Below, in pieces: positions 37,951-53,467 of a DNA stretch of 64,000 nt. The DNA lies in assembly GCF_027595985.1 (NCBI RefSeq), contig NC_073307.1, positions 119,874,678 through 119,938,677 on the forward strand. Direction: 5' to 3'. The stretch is from Sorex araneus. Lineage: Eukaryota > Chordata > Mammalia > Eulipotyphla > Soricidae. The translations under genes were made by a program, and so were the position numbers. Every line of letters begins with the position of its first letter. The first letter of the stretch is position 1. The notes beneath the pieces were generated by a model. It saw only the letters and a program-made list of their open reading frames with translations. It did no database searches and was not told where the DNA came from.

Positions 37951-38395
37951 GCCGCCAAGATGTGATACTGGGGGCCGCACGTGTGTGTGGCCTCTCCGCA
38001 GCTGCACGAGCGTGACTCCAGACCCAGCTAAACTACTTTCGGCATGGGCAGTTCTTCGCAGAATGTCTCAGGACTGAGAACTAAGCCGTGGCCCCATGCC
38101 CGCCCAAAAGGGGAAAGGTATTTCTCTCTCGCCTCTTCCTTGCCGGGAGTGAAGGGCGTGGTGACCGCCATATTATGACGACCACAGATGGGGTTTACAA
38201 GCTTGCAATGATCCAATATCTGGAAGAAATCTCCCTGGACTTAGTGGCTAAAGTACAGAAATCCAAAACCACCTATCTCTTCACAACAGGTCTGACTCTA
38301 GTGGGGTACTCCTAACAATAATAGTGAGGTTTGTGTTGAAGTATTGAATGTAACCAAAGTAAATAGAAAGTAAAGTGAAATTTATCAGTTACAAG
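37951..38395 (+). mobile_element. Second composite retrotransposon, 3'-truncated
   Basis: Inserted in a SINE remnant in the C-D spacer. Its last ~100 bp match the AT-rich/3' UTR part of the element at 4823-5422, but its GC-rich 5' part is different. It ends before the L1 tail. Confidence 0.6.
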
Positions 38396-38405
38396 GGGGG
38401 GGTGC

Positions 38406-38500
38406 GGGGGTGACCATATGGGATGCTGGGAATCGAACCCGGGTTGGCCGCGTGCAAGGCAAATGCCCTACCTCCTGTGCTATTGCTCCAGCCCCCTCTT
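38406..38500 (-). mobile_element. Partial antisense SINE (C-D spacer)
   Basis: Holds the head half of a SOR element with GAACCCGGGTTGGCCGCGTG. Confidence 0.7.
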
Positions 38501-40183
38501 CCCTTTTCTTGTTTTTGATTCGGGGCTGATTCCTGGCTCTGTACCCAGCCTTGCCACCTCTAAATCTGTGAGGTTCTACATTCCTAAGGACTCCGTAGAA
38601 GGCATTATAAGCACATGACAGAGAAGCATCACCTCTGCCTTTCCCCAGCAATCCTCAGGACACCACAGGTTCTGGTAAACTCTCTGAGAGAGACACTCGG
38701 TCACGGGCTGGGCAAAGGCAGCGGGAAGCACCCGAGGCTCCCGGCCCCGTTCCAGCCGTGTGTCTACTATGGGACCCGCCACTAGGCTCCAAGTCTCGAG
38801 AACTACTTTTTTTTTCAGGATATTTTCTCCCTTTATTAATTTTTTGAATAAGTTTTTTAAATGTGCTTTCAGAGACTTGTTTCCAGTAACTGTTCCCATT
38901 CCATAATTCAACATCAATCCCACCACCATGACACCTTCCAAACACCATTATTTTGAATTTTCTCCCCACCACGACCCAAGCCTGACCCCTAGCAGATGCT
39001 AAATTACTTATTTTGCATTGCTCAGAATGAAGAGTATGAGATGTTGCTCCTGGAATTCTAATATTATTTGGGGTTGGAGGCATCTCTGTAGCCTGCTACT
39101 CTATTCCAATATTCTTTTGCGAGCCTCTGAATCATGGTCGTTAATGTGCTGAAATGCCTAATTTTAATTTCTTCTGATATGTATTTATACAAGTCCTTAA
39201 AGCCAGGCCGATAAATTAGCTTGTATAGCTGAGCTTGAGGTGGTTTGTGGGCCCGACTCCCTCGTACCTAAATTTGGACGTTTAATTTCTCGGTAAACTT
39301 GGTCCCAAGTTGTGAGGGTTGGGCCAAAGGCCTAGTGGCAATTTTGTCGTGTCAGGAAGCCTGAAGGCACCATCAGGCTACTGATGTCCTTGCCCTGCAG
39401 GTACACCTTGACTTCCTGGTGGCACCATACACCAGTTTAAAGAAAATTTTTTTTTTCCAATTGAATCTCGATAACTGTTACAAAGCTTTCATGATTGAGT
39501 TTCAGTCATACAGTGTTCAAACACCCATCCCTCCACCAGTGTACATTTCCCATCCCAATGTCCCCAGGACCTGCCAGGACCTCTGCCGCCACCAAGCCCC
39601 TCACCTTTCTATGGTAGACACTTTTATTCTTACTCTGTCTCTAGCTACTTTGGGGCATTATGGTTTGCAATACAGATACTGAGAGGCCATCATGATTGGT
39701 TCTTAGTCTACATATCAGCACACACGTCACATCCTCGGCACCCTGCTTGTTTACAAGCTCTTAAAAAATGTATCTTTACTGAGCTCGCTTCGATCCTCTC
39801 TTTATATGACAATGGAAGATTATTTTCTATAACAAAAATAGAAATGTTAATTCTCTTTATTTACCCATGGTTATTTAGAAACTGGGGTCATAGCACAGCC
39901 GATAAATCACTTGTGTTACACAGTACAGCCCAGATTCTATTCCCCGAACTCTATAATGGTCCCTTGAGAGTAGTCAGGAGTGATTCCTGAGCACTAAGCA
40001 AGGAGTAGGGCCTGAGCACAGTCGGATACCCCAATCCACGCATATTCCTTTTGTAATTTGGTTATTAGAAGTTTCTGGGATTCTTACAGATCATCCCTAG
40101 AGTACAAAATAGCTCATGTACTCAGGGAATGTCCCCTACTATTTTGTACCCAGACACCAACAACAACTTGGATTTCACAAACG

Positions 40184-40189
40184 TTTATT
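40184..40189 (-). terminator. Poly(A) signal of SAA-D
   Basis: AATAAA on the minus strand about 145 bp past the stop codon. The same motif and surroundings occur after B, C and E. Confidence 0.8.
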
Positions 40190-40333
40190 AAACGATTGCT
40201 GCTCTCTTTATCAAGTGTCAAGTACGAGAGATTTAGTATTTAATTTAGATTCAATATTTGAAATTGGGTTGGCAGCTGCCTTGCCCCGCTGAGGCTCACA
40301 GTCGGGTCTCCAGAGTGCAGGTGAGGATGAAAC

Positions 40334-43359
<3,026 letters not shown>

Positions 43360-44197
43360 CTTGCTGCAGGTACACAAGCAACAATGAGGCAATTCAGGCT
43401 GTTGCTCTGTAAGATTGACCCAGGCTCACATTCTGCAAAGAACTTCCACTTACATGCATAGATTGGCATGTAGATAGATAATAGATGTGGAGAGATATAT
43501 TCTGATCATCGAAGACACATTTAGAATATTTATTTTCCGTTTCTATTGTTTCTTCAGAATCGTAGCACTTTTCTAGGATTTACTAGAGGCTTGATACTCA
43601 CAGTAATTACACTGGGCTTTCAGTGTAAACCGTTCTCCATTCCAAGCACCCCTCCTCAGCTCTGAGATCTAACTGCGTAGCAGGTTTTCCTGGATCCATG
43701 GGAGGATCCTAACTCTGAAATAGCCCCTGAGTTTAAAACTCCACCAATATTTGTGGTGTGTCTCCTCTAGCCACCAATGACTGCCCATCGCAGGCACAAA
43801 CAACATAATTTCTAATGATTTGCGAGACTGAAAAGTATTCATGGGGCTGGGAGTTAACTCAAAGGGCTGGAGCAACTGCTTTGCTTCCACAGGTGCCCCA
43901 GTATTTTGAACTTGGGCTGGCTGGGACGGGGGCGGCTTCTAGGCACTGTCAGAGTGACCCTGGTGACTCAAACACAGTTTCTGAGCAGAGTCATAGAGCA
44001 CTGGGAGCTGTCCCCGGAACCCTGAATAGTGCTGGGAGGCCCAGCAACAACAATGCCAAAATGAGAAGCACATCTGAGGAGACCCAATGGTCAGAAAGTT
44101 CAGTCAGGAAGGATGCAGCCCAAGAACGCTGCTGAGGAAGAGGATTGCCCCCCACCCCCACCTACAGAAGGAAACTTGGAATGTTCTAGAAACTCAC

Positions 44198-44250
44198 CTT
44201 TGGCTGCCTCTTCCTGCTGAGTGTCCTGGTGCGGCCCAGCAGTCTGCGCT
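44198..44250 (-). other. SAA: SAA-D non-coding exon 1
   Basis: The 5' UTR exon ends in AAAG|GTGAGT at 44198. Its 5' end is estimated at about 25-30 bp below the TATA box at 44273-44283. The exon and donor are conserved in units A and B, and intron 1 below it is 834 bp in all three. The exact start site is not visible in sequence. Confidence 0.75.
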
Positions 44251-44272
44251 ATCTGCTGGGGAAGGTGTCTCT

Positions 44273-44386
44273 GCTATATATACAGACACTTGTTCCCAGA
44301 GCACATGGGAAGAGAGGGTTGAGGCAAAACAGTGCGTTTGGGGAAATCCCTTGTGTGCAGAGCACACATTCCCTGATTGCACAAAT
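44273..44386 (-). promoter_or_regulatory. SAA-D promoter: TATA, NF-kB-like and C/EBP-like sites
   Basis: Read on the minus strand, a TATATATAG box lies at 44273-44283. A perfect kB decamer GGGATTTCCC lies at 44341-44350, about 95 bp upstream of the predicted start. A C/EBP-like ATTGCACAAAT (plus-strand reading) lies at 44376-44386. NF-kB and C/EBP sites are the known cytokine response elements of acute-phase SAA promoters. Their inducible use here is inferred from motifs and spacing. Confidence 0.8.
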
Positions 44387-44795
44387 TGGGAGATGTCCCC
44401 GGTGTGCAAGATGGAGTTCCGCTGCCAATTTCTGGAATTCTTGTAAATCTGCTCGAGCCTTTCTGGAAAGGTCTGTGAAGGTCATGGCTGGGAGCTTTTG
44501 CAGGTAGGTGGCTGGGCAGCATGGTTTGACAGCCTCTGTAAGCAAGGAACTGGTGGACAAAGTAGACCAGCTCTCACCAGGAGAGACCTCGCCAAGGACT
44601 GAAGTCATTGGACCCCTCGAGGTGCTCATTTGGAGTGCGGAGGTGTAGGACGGTCACTTTCTACTGATTTGCCTCTGCCACCCGGGACCCAGCTTTACTG
44701 GGTTCTTATCTCACTGGCAGAAAGGAATTTCCGGGGTAGACAAGCAGTGAAGTAAAATAGATTATATTTGGAGGTTTTTGAAGGTGTGGAGGGAA

Positions 44796-44858
44796 AGATT
44801 GAGAGAGAGAGTGAGAGAGAGAGAGATAGAGGGAGAGAGAAAGAGAAAGAGAGAGAGA
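44796..44858 (+). repeat. GA-rich simple repeat
   Basis: Purine-rich GAGAGA tract upstream of SAA-D. Shorter counterparts lie upstream of A (3558-3595) and B (19308-19365). Confidence 0.85.
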
Positions 44859-46053
44859 TGCATTCAAGAGAGAACACAGGCTTCTCCAAGGGCAGAGAGC
44901 CATGTGTTCTGTTTGGCTTTGTTTTGTTGGAACTCCTTGGGCCTCCTGGCTCAGTGTAAAGATCATCCCTCACACATTGGGGAAAATATAGACTACAATT
45001 TTTCCGCTAAGAATTCTATTTCAAGCCTGAGCAATAAGATAGCGGGTGGTGCACTTGGTTTGCACACAACTGACCTGAGTTCCACCCCTGGGTTGAAACA
45101 ATGATGAGTTCTTTCCTCTTATTGTTGTCCCGTAGATCTCTTAAGCTCTGTTCCTTTTGAAGGAGAGTTGGGTTTGGTCATACCTGGAGGTGCTCAGGCC
45201 TCACTCCTGGCTCTGTGCTCAGGAATCACTCCTGATGGCGATCAGAGGACCCTGTGAGATTCTGGGGATCTAACTGGAGTCAGCACAAACAAGGATCGAG
45301 TCTTAATCCCTGGAATCTCTACAGCCCATCTCTCCATTGAAAGTCTATTTTTATTTTCGCTCATATGTATTGATGCTATTGTTTACCCTCTCCTGGAGGT
45401 CACAGATCTGAGCTTTGGCTCCTTCCTTTATGTCCTTGAGTCTCTTGTACCTTTATCTTTTTAAAGGTCAGCTACTGTTGATTTCCTCTCTGCTGAATGA
45501 CTGCTCTCCTTTTGCTTGGGAGGGTGTTTAGTCTACACTTAATGGTCCTCATGGGATACTCTCAAATCTATGCTCACCGCTTGCTTCTAAGGTGCTCAAG
45601 AGAAGCAGGTAGTGCCAGGGACCAAACCAGGCTCAGCTGCATGAAGACAATCCTCAACTCCTCTACTATCCTGAACCTTTTAATTTTTTTTTTTATCTTT
45701 TAGGGTCATACCCGATGATGCCCAGGGGTCACTCTTGGCTCTGCACTCAGGAATTTACCCTGGCAGTGCGCAGGAGACCTTATGGGATGCTGGAAATGAA
45801 CCCAGGTGGGCCACCTGCAAAGTAAATGCCCTACCCACTGTGCCATCTCTCCAGACTCTAGTTTTTGTTTTCTGGGTTTTTTTGCCTTTTCGGTTACATT
45901 GTTGATGTACTCAAGAATTTGTTATGGTGGTGCTTGGGGGACCATGTGGGATGCTGGGAATCAAACCAGGGTTGGCTGCACGCATGGTCAACACCCTACT
46001 CGCTGTGCTTTCGCTCCTGCTCCACTTTTTTTTAACATTAAATACCTTTATTA

Positions 46054-46254
46054 GGGGCCGGAGCGATAGCACAGCAGGTAGGGTGTTTGCCTTGCACGCG
46101 GCCGACCCAGGTTTGATCCCCAGCATCCCATATGGTCCCCCAAGCACCGCCAGGAGTAATTCCTGAGTGCAAAGCCAGGAGTAACCCCTGAGCATCGCTG
46201 GGTGTGACCCAAAAAGCAAAATAAATAAATAAATAAATGAATAAATAAATAAAT
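46054..46254 (+). mobile_element. Young SOR-type SINE
   Basis: The element is near consensus. The tRNA-like head has box A-like TAGCACAGC and box B-like GGTTTGATCCC, the tail is (AAAT)n, and a perfect 14-bp target duplication flanks it (46040-46053 and 46255-46268). It is present only in the D-E spacer. Confidence 0.9.
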
Positions 46255-46288
46255 AAATACCTTTATTAGTTAAATTAAAAATAGAGGT

Positions 46289-46499
46289 CTCCAGGATGTT
46301 GGAGGGCAGTCACTTTGGTCTTGTAGTTGGCGAAGAATAGGCGAGCGTTGCGAATATTTTTTCCAGCTTCTGCCACATCGGCCAACACTGCTATTCTTCT
46401 CTCTTTGAGGTCTTCTTTTATCACATCTCTGCACAGTTTTTTGAACTCGACCTCAGCTTGTGGTTGCCTGAGGCTTGTGCCAAACCACATTGACAAATG
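46289..46499 (-). mobile_element. RTE-like LINE fragment
   Basis: This ~211-bp piece is found only in unit D. It replaces about 1.85 kb present in unit B (roughly 21245-23090). On the minus strand it is open and reads LCRDVIKEDLKERRIAVLAD and, further on, AEAGKNIRNARLFFANYKTK. This resembles the linker between endonuclease and reverse transcriptase of RTE-clade LINEs. It is a short internal piece with no ends. Family placement is from memory of the motif and is moderately sure. Confidence 0.55.
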
Positions 46500-47065
46500 A
46501 AGATTATTGTGGGAGAGGAAATGTCCAGGCTGAATCTGCCGGACCAGGGCCCCAATGAGCTCGAGTGCTCCTTCAGGGGAGGGTTAGTTATTTTTGTGAT
46601 TCTCTCTCTCCTTACTCAGTCATTAGCAGTGGGCTTTGTGAGTTGATCCCTGGTATTTGTACTCACTTTTTCATGTTCTCATCATCCTCTGGGTCCCCTC
46701 AATTATGAACCCTGATATAGCTTCGCTGTCTCATTCCGAGAGACTTTGCCAAGTATCGAATGCACCTATGGTGTAAGGAGATTTCATGGGTGTTCTCCGT
46801 GTTGATTTTCTTATGCAGGATCACGTCAGGGTCATCTGTGTGGTTGGCTGCCCTCCACTCCGGGCCATCCACTGGCCGCTGGCCCCGAGAGCCGTGGGCT
46901 GCCCAGGCCGGCTGTGCCCTGGCAGGCAGCGGGACTGAAAAGCTCCAGCCCCACCTTTTTATTTTTTTTAATCAAACTATTTTTGAACTTGTTTTATTCT
47001 TCCTCTGATATTATTGAACCGAATACTAAGAGAACTCTTGTTTTCAAATCTTCTTCAGACAGTTT

Positions 47066-47246
47066 TTTTTTCTTTTTGGGTCACACGGGGCAATGCAAAG
47101 GGGTTACTGACTCCTGGCTTATGAACTGAGGAATTACTCTTGGCGGTGTACGGGAAGGACCATATGGGATGCTGGGAAACAAACCCAGGTCTGCCACCCA
47201 CATGCAAGGCAAATGCTCTACCCGCTGTGCTATCACTCCGGCCCCT
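47066..47246 (-). mobile_element. Antisense SINE (D-E spacer)
   Basis: Copy of 6806-6985, so this insertion predates the split of D from A and B spacers. Confidence 0.78.
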
Positions 47247-47430
47247 ACTCGGCAATTTTAACAGTTCAAAATAGCTGAGGAATTTTCAGGGCCAGATAAA
47301 TGCCGATTATCATCACCATCACCGCCACCAACGCCATCATCATCACTGCCACATTTCGTTCCTGGTGCTACATTAGGATTTGTCATGGACCTCATTTCGA
47401 ATTAGCCCAGCAATGAACAAGGGCTCCTAT

Positions 47431-48396
47431 TTTATATATATATATTTATATATATATATAATTTTTTTATACTTTTTAAGAATTGTATTATTGAATCACC
47501 ATGAGGGATATTTAAAACTTATGAGCTTTCATGTTTGCATTTCGTTTACATCCCTGGACCAGTGCCCATTCTCCTCCACCAATGTTCCCATTATCCCTCC
47601 CACCACCCCCAACCCAGCCCCACCAAGCCACCCTACCTCTGAGGCAGCGCATTCCCTTTTGTTCTCACTCCTGTTGGATGATGTAGTTTGCAATAGAGGT
47701 ATCTAATGGTCATAATGTTTGGTCTATAGTCTACTTTCAGCACACAGCTTTCAATCTGAGTGGATCCTCCCAACATTCTCTACTAAGTGTTCCTTTCTCT
47801 ATCTCAGCTGCCTTTTCTCCCAGCATGTGAGGCCAGTTTCCAAGGTGTAGGGCAAACCTTCTGGTTCTTATCTCTACTACTCTTGGGTATTAGTCTCGAA
47901 TTCTGCTACTTTATATTCCACAAATGAGTGCAATTTTCTATGTCTGTCTCTCTCTTTCTGACTCATTCACTGAACATGATCATTCCATGTTGATCCACTT
48001 TTATGCAAATTTTATGATTTCATCTTTTCTAACAGCTGCATAGTATTCCATTGTGTAGATATACCAAGGTTTTTTTGAACCAGTCAACTCTTGTGGAGCA
48101 CTCTGGTTTTTTCCAGATTTTGGCTATTGTAAACAGTGCTGCAGTGAACATACAAATGCAGATGTCATTTCTAATATAGCCATTTGCCTCTTCGCAATAG
48201 ACACATATAGCAAAGTTGCAGGCCATAAAATCAATACCCAAAAGGCCATGACTTTGCTATACAGAAATAATGAGAGAGAAGAAATGACATGAAAAAAGCA
48301 ATCCCATTCACAATTGGACCTCAAAATATCAAGGACCTCAGAATCAGCTTAACTAAGGAGGTAAAGGACTTTTATCGGAAAGGGCTCCTATTTGTA
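47431..48396 (-). mobile_element. L1 fragment with 5' inversion, no SINE (D-E spacer copy)
   Basis: Third copy of the same 5'-inverted L1. The SINE target (48227-48240) is uninterrupted here. An AT dinucleotide stretch lies at the T-rich end (47433-47462). Confidence 0.75.
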
Positions 48397-51300
48397 AGGT
48401 CAAGTTGTTACCTCTGACTCTACTGACTTTGGGAAATTATCGATAGTCTTTTGTTGGAGAAGCAAGATGAGAGATGATTTTAAAGGCAGACAGGAGCTGG
48501 AGAGATGGGACGGCAGGTGGGACACTTGCCTTGCCTGGGGCCAACCTAGCTCGATCCCTGGCAACCCCTATAGTCTCCTGTGCATCACCAGGAGTAATTC
48601 CTGAGTGCAGAGCTAGGGTGAGTCCAGAGCACTGCCAGGCGTGAACTAAAAGAAATAAACATAAAAAGGCAATGAGAATGGAGAGGAATAGTGAGACAGG
48701 GTTGAGGAGAGGGGTATGCATATTGAACCCCATAGAAATAGAACCATAATTGGGAAATACCCGAGGGAATGAAGGATGAAGAGCCAGCAGTGTCCTTTAT
48801 GCACGAGACACGTGCAGACAGGACCAACTCTTATGCCTAGTTTGCCGCCTCAAGAGCACAGTACGATATGATTAATATTGCAGCTCTGCCTCCTCTAACA
48901 AACTTTTCTACATGCATTATGGGCAGTCACACTACACAGGCAATTCACTTATATAATCCACACCCATCAGGCGTCCACTGATGGGCTACATAAAATCCCA
49001 CATCATGTGATGCAATCTCCAAATTTATGTTAACATGAGAGTATAAAAATTAGAGCTTGAGCACAATAGAGCCAACTACAATTCCTTTTGTTGGAATGGG
49101 TAGGGTGAGAGGGACACACTTAGCGGGATTGAGGGTTTATTTCTGCCTCTGTCCTCAGGGATCCTTTTGCTGGCAGGGGGTGTTCAGGAGTCACATGGTT
49201 ACAGGGTTCAAACCCAGATAGCTTTGTGCATGGAAAATGCCAAACTTGCTGTACTATCAGGTTCCTCAATAATAGTTCCTTAGGCTGATGCCCTCCTGTT
49301 TTTTCCAGATATGGTGGTTAATCTTTCTGAATTTTATGGACAAGGCGCTACACAAAATTCTGTCTCTAATTCTGTTTCATTGTTCAGCTACCCAGAGAGT
49401 TCTCTCCCTCAACTCCCTTTCCTGCCATCTTGGCCCCACTTCCTCTTAGATTTCACTTTGTTTGTTTTTGGCCCACCCAGTAGTGCACAGGGATTACTTT
49501 TTACTCTGCATTCAGGACTTACTCCTGGCAGTGCTCAGGGTACCATATAGAATGCTGGGTATCGAACCTGAGTTGGCCGCTGCAGGCAAACACCTTCCCT
49601 GCCAGACTATGTCTATGGCCCTTGGATTTCATTTCTGACAACTGCCAGATACACCAGCAGGGATCATCCTGAAAAAACAGACTTCAAGCCTTCGAGATGG
49701 GGTCCCTGTCCTCCCAAACCCCACAGTCCAGCAGCCTAGATGCCCGAATCCAGGTGCTCCAATATGCACCATGACCTCAGGTGCCCTCTCAGCCAGGCTG
49801 CCCCTCACAGCACAGCTGGACTCCTGGCCCAGGTCACAGGCAAACAGCAAACAGCCCTGTGTGCTCAGGTTTACACAACCAGGACCATAACCTGAGGATG
49901 AAGAAACCACTGATGTCTGAGTAGTTTTCCTGTGCAATTTTCCAGAATTATGGTTTGCAGGGACTTTCCGGGGCTCCACACCTGCCCTTTCTTCTCTCCC
50001 CATGACGCCTGTAGGAAGGAGCACTGGCTGGGCAGTAGATGTCCCGGGCCAGAGGGACCAGCAGCTCCACTGGAAATGAGGGAGGGGCTGCTCCCGAAAG
50101 TGATCGACATAACTCAGCTTACTCAGTTCCCTCTTTCTGAATTAGATTGCAGTTTCCTTAAAATGAAACAGAACAAAATTTTCCTCCTCTGGGCCTAACA
50201 GATAGCACAGGGGTTAAGGTGCTTGCCTTGCAAACTCAAACTGCAGTTCCGTGACCTGCACCACATTGCTCCCCTGAGCACTGCCAGGAACAATCCCCAA
50301 GACCCTCTCAGTGTGGCATCACGAACCACCCCTAGGACCCGTGGACCCTTGAGTACTCTCAAGGACTGGAGCTTCTGCCTTAGACTGTGTGGTAAGATGT
50401 GCCAGGTGTATGAAGAGCTTTATAGCAGAGAGAAAATCCACAAGATTCACATCACTAAGGTCAGTGTTTTTTTTCTTTTGGCTTCACCAGCGTTGCTCAG
50501 ATTTGTTTCCTCTGGTTCTGCACTCAGGGATCATACCTGGCAGTGCTCAGGGGATTCTATGGGATGCCAGGAATGGAAGACAGGTTGGTTTCGTGCAAAG
50601 CAAGTGCTCTACCTTCTGTACTATATTACTCTTACCCCTCACGGAGGTTTCTTTCTCTCTTTTTTTCCTTTCAGGATCACACCTGGTGACACTCTGGGTT
50701 TATTCCTACTCTGTACTCAGGAATCACTCCTGGCGGTGGTCCGGGGACCATATGGGATTCCAGGGACTGAAACCAGCTTGGATCTCATACAAAACAAATG
50801 CCCTACCCATTGTACTATGAATTCGCCTCCAGTGACCCCCAACTGAGATAGCACAACCTTTATTCTAAGCCAGAAATCCTTGTTCCAGCCAGTTGGGGTC
50901 ATCCAACTCCTGCCTATAGCGAACATGAATATGAGTCGAGAACAGCATACAGTTCCCCTCAGGACATTACATGAAGCATGATCGGGTGTCCAAAGGCTGT
51001 CCATTCCTTTTTAAAATTCTTTGACACATCTGTCAGGACTCAGGGCTTACTCCTGGAGGAATTGGGAGACCATAAAGGTTGCCAGGGATGAAACACTGCA
51101 GGAAAGGTCAGCTGCATGCAAGACAAATGCCCTACCGGCTGTAACATATCTCTGGCCCTGACCCTTCTTTCTTTTCCCCTCCCCCCTTCCTTTCTCTTTT
51201 TTTTTATTCTTTCCCAATAGGTTTATTCAAAAAGAGCTTCTGAATAGGGTTTGCTGACACTGCTTGCAGACAATGGTGTCTAGTTTCAGGTTAATTTGTT

Positions 51301-52024
51301 CAGGTTGGTCTAGTGTGAATCCTGCCCTTGTAACTGAGTACAGGTGAGAACTATTAACCCACGCCAAGGATGCTCTAGGAATCCACACTGCCATGTCACT
51401 TGGACTCACTGGCCAGAGATAGAAACAGATCTCAGGAGCTGTCCCAGTACTTTGAGGATTTGCCGGCTCTTGGCATGGGAAAGTAAGATAGTCAGCTGCT
51501 TGAACTTGAGAATTCCTCGGCAGGTCAGGCCTCTTCCCCCACTAGAAGCTGGGAAACTCAGGCTCTGAGCAGCCTGGTTTTTTCTTTTTGGCGATTTTGT
51601 TTAGGAAAGATTTGAGATAAAATATTGTTAGGAATACGTTAGCTGTACAGAGGTTCAAAGTAGAAGAGAACAAATACTGGGTAAGTACTAAACATGAGCT
51701 CATAAGAAGCAGTTTGACTTAAATCATCTCCTTTGTATCTTCATTATTTCATAAATTCTGTGTGTCAATCCCATGACACCAGGTCCTATCTCAGAAGTTT
51801 TGCAATATTCTCATGTAACCTGTAAAGATCAACTCCTATAAATTATACTTTGTATTCATGTGCCCAGGACAAGGTACTTCTGCTTCCTGATGGCCGAGAA
51901 TTGTTCCACTCCAGCGGAAAGGGGCAAGTAATACTGTAGTTGAGACATGGGTGGCGGTACTGTGACCGTTCAGAATTGGATTGCAGAGTACTCTCTTCAG
52001 CAGTGAATTTTCAACCATTACTGA

Positions 52025-52262
52025 ACCACAGCAGGTAGGGAGTTTGCCTTGCACTCGGCTGACATGAAAGATTAATTGCTCAGTCCCTCTTGAAGAGCCC
52101 ATCAAGCTACTGAGAGCATCCTGCCCACAGGGCAGAGCCTGAAAAGCTACCTGTTGTTTATTCGATATGCGCAAAACAACAACAAGTTTCAGAATGGAGA
52201 TATTACTGGTGCCCGCTCGAGCAAATCGATGAACAACAAGAGGACAGTGATACAGTGCTACA
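52025..52262 (+). mobile_element. Long-form shrew SINE (D-E spacer)
   Basis: Sense copy with the body motif GCTCGAGCAAATCGATGA and a CAGTGCTAC end. Confidence 0.7.
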
Positions 52263-53315
52263 ACTCATCTTTGATGGAGAAATACGGGCAGTCCCAGAGA
52301 GAGTCAGATGGCAGAGGGTTACTTAAAGTGTACTCCCCAAAGGAGGTAGGCTGGTCCTGCCCTTGAACAAACACATGCAGCAGGTTCAGGCGCAGGGCTC
52401 ATGATCTCCCAAAATACATTGACGACTGCTGAATCTTCTTCTACTCAGGCCTGCCTGAGACCAGAGAAACTGATCACATTTCTCAAGCATGCTTTGTACC
52501 AAGGCTCTGAAATCGCAAAGGAAAGAAACAGGCACATTTACTTCTCATTTTCACGTTTCCAAAAACCTTAACATACGGAGATGGAAGATAGCTCTAAGGG
52601 CAGGAGTGCTTGTCCATCAAGTTTGACCCCCAGTACCACAGAAGGCCAGGCAAGGCTGGGCTTAGTCCTGGTGGCCTCACACCACTGCTTGGCAGGCCCT
52701 CCTGCACAAAGAAAACCAAACAAACTAAAAGCCTATGAGGAATTGAAAAAGCTACTGATTCTGTGCGTTTAAAAAATGCAATCAATGGCCAGATAAGACA
52801 AAGGTCAGGGCCCTGGCCTTGCACAATACCACCCCGGGTTCTATTCCAAGCCCCCTATATGCTTCCCCCTAACCTGCCAGGAATGACTCTTTTTTAAAAA
52901 AAATTTTTAATGAATCACTGTGATGTACAGTTACTAGGTTATGAACTTTTGTGTCTGCATTTCACTCATACAGTGATCGTTTACCATCCCTGCACTAGTG
53001 CTCATTCTCCTCCACCAATGATCCCAGTATCCCTCTCACCATCCCTACCCAAACATCCACCACCCCAACCTATCTGTTTGGAAGCGTATTCCCTTTTGTT
53101 CTCACTCTTTTTTGGGTGTTGTAGTTTGCAGTAGAGGTATTGAGTGGTCTTCATATTCAGTCAATAATCTACTTTCAGCTCGCATCTTGGAATCTGAATG
53201 GGTCCTCCCAACATCCTCTACTTGGTGTTCTCTTCTCTATCTAAGCTGCCCGGAATGACTCTTGAGCACAGGGCCGGGAGGAAGTCCTGAGAAAAGCCAG
53301 GTGTTGCTGAAAAAC

Positions 53316-53467
<152 letters not shown>

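Larger units (their letters stand above)
37544..40160. other. C-D intergenic spacer shortened by deletion
   Basis: It starts inside block X (matching about 13840 and 53650), so everything from exon 2 of C to that point is gone. It then holds the composite element, a SINE piece, part of block Y, a GC-rich patch (38695-38775) and antisense LINE 3' ends (38810-39060, 39440-39720). Confidence 0.7.

Noticed and set aside
37951-38320. Possible host gene first exon (GC-rich, in the C-D spacer)
   Set aside because: The 3' part matches the L1-like element at 4823-5422, so a mobile element explains it better.
46054-46140. tRNA-like box A and box B motifs
   Set aside because: These are the promoter head of the SINE; a full tRNA cloverleaf is not formed.
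50223-50846. 207-codon plus-strand open frame
   Set aside because: It crosses several degenerate SINE pieces, has no domain, and related frames in the other spacers are broken differently.
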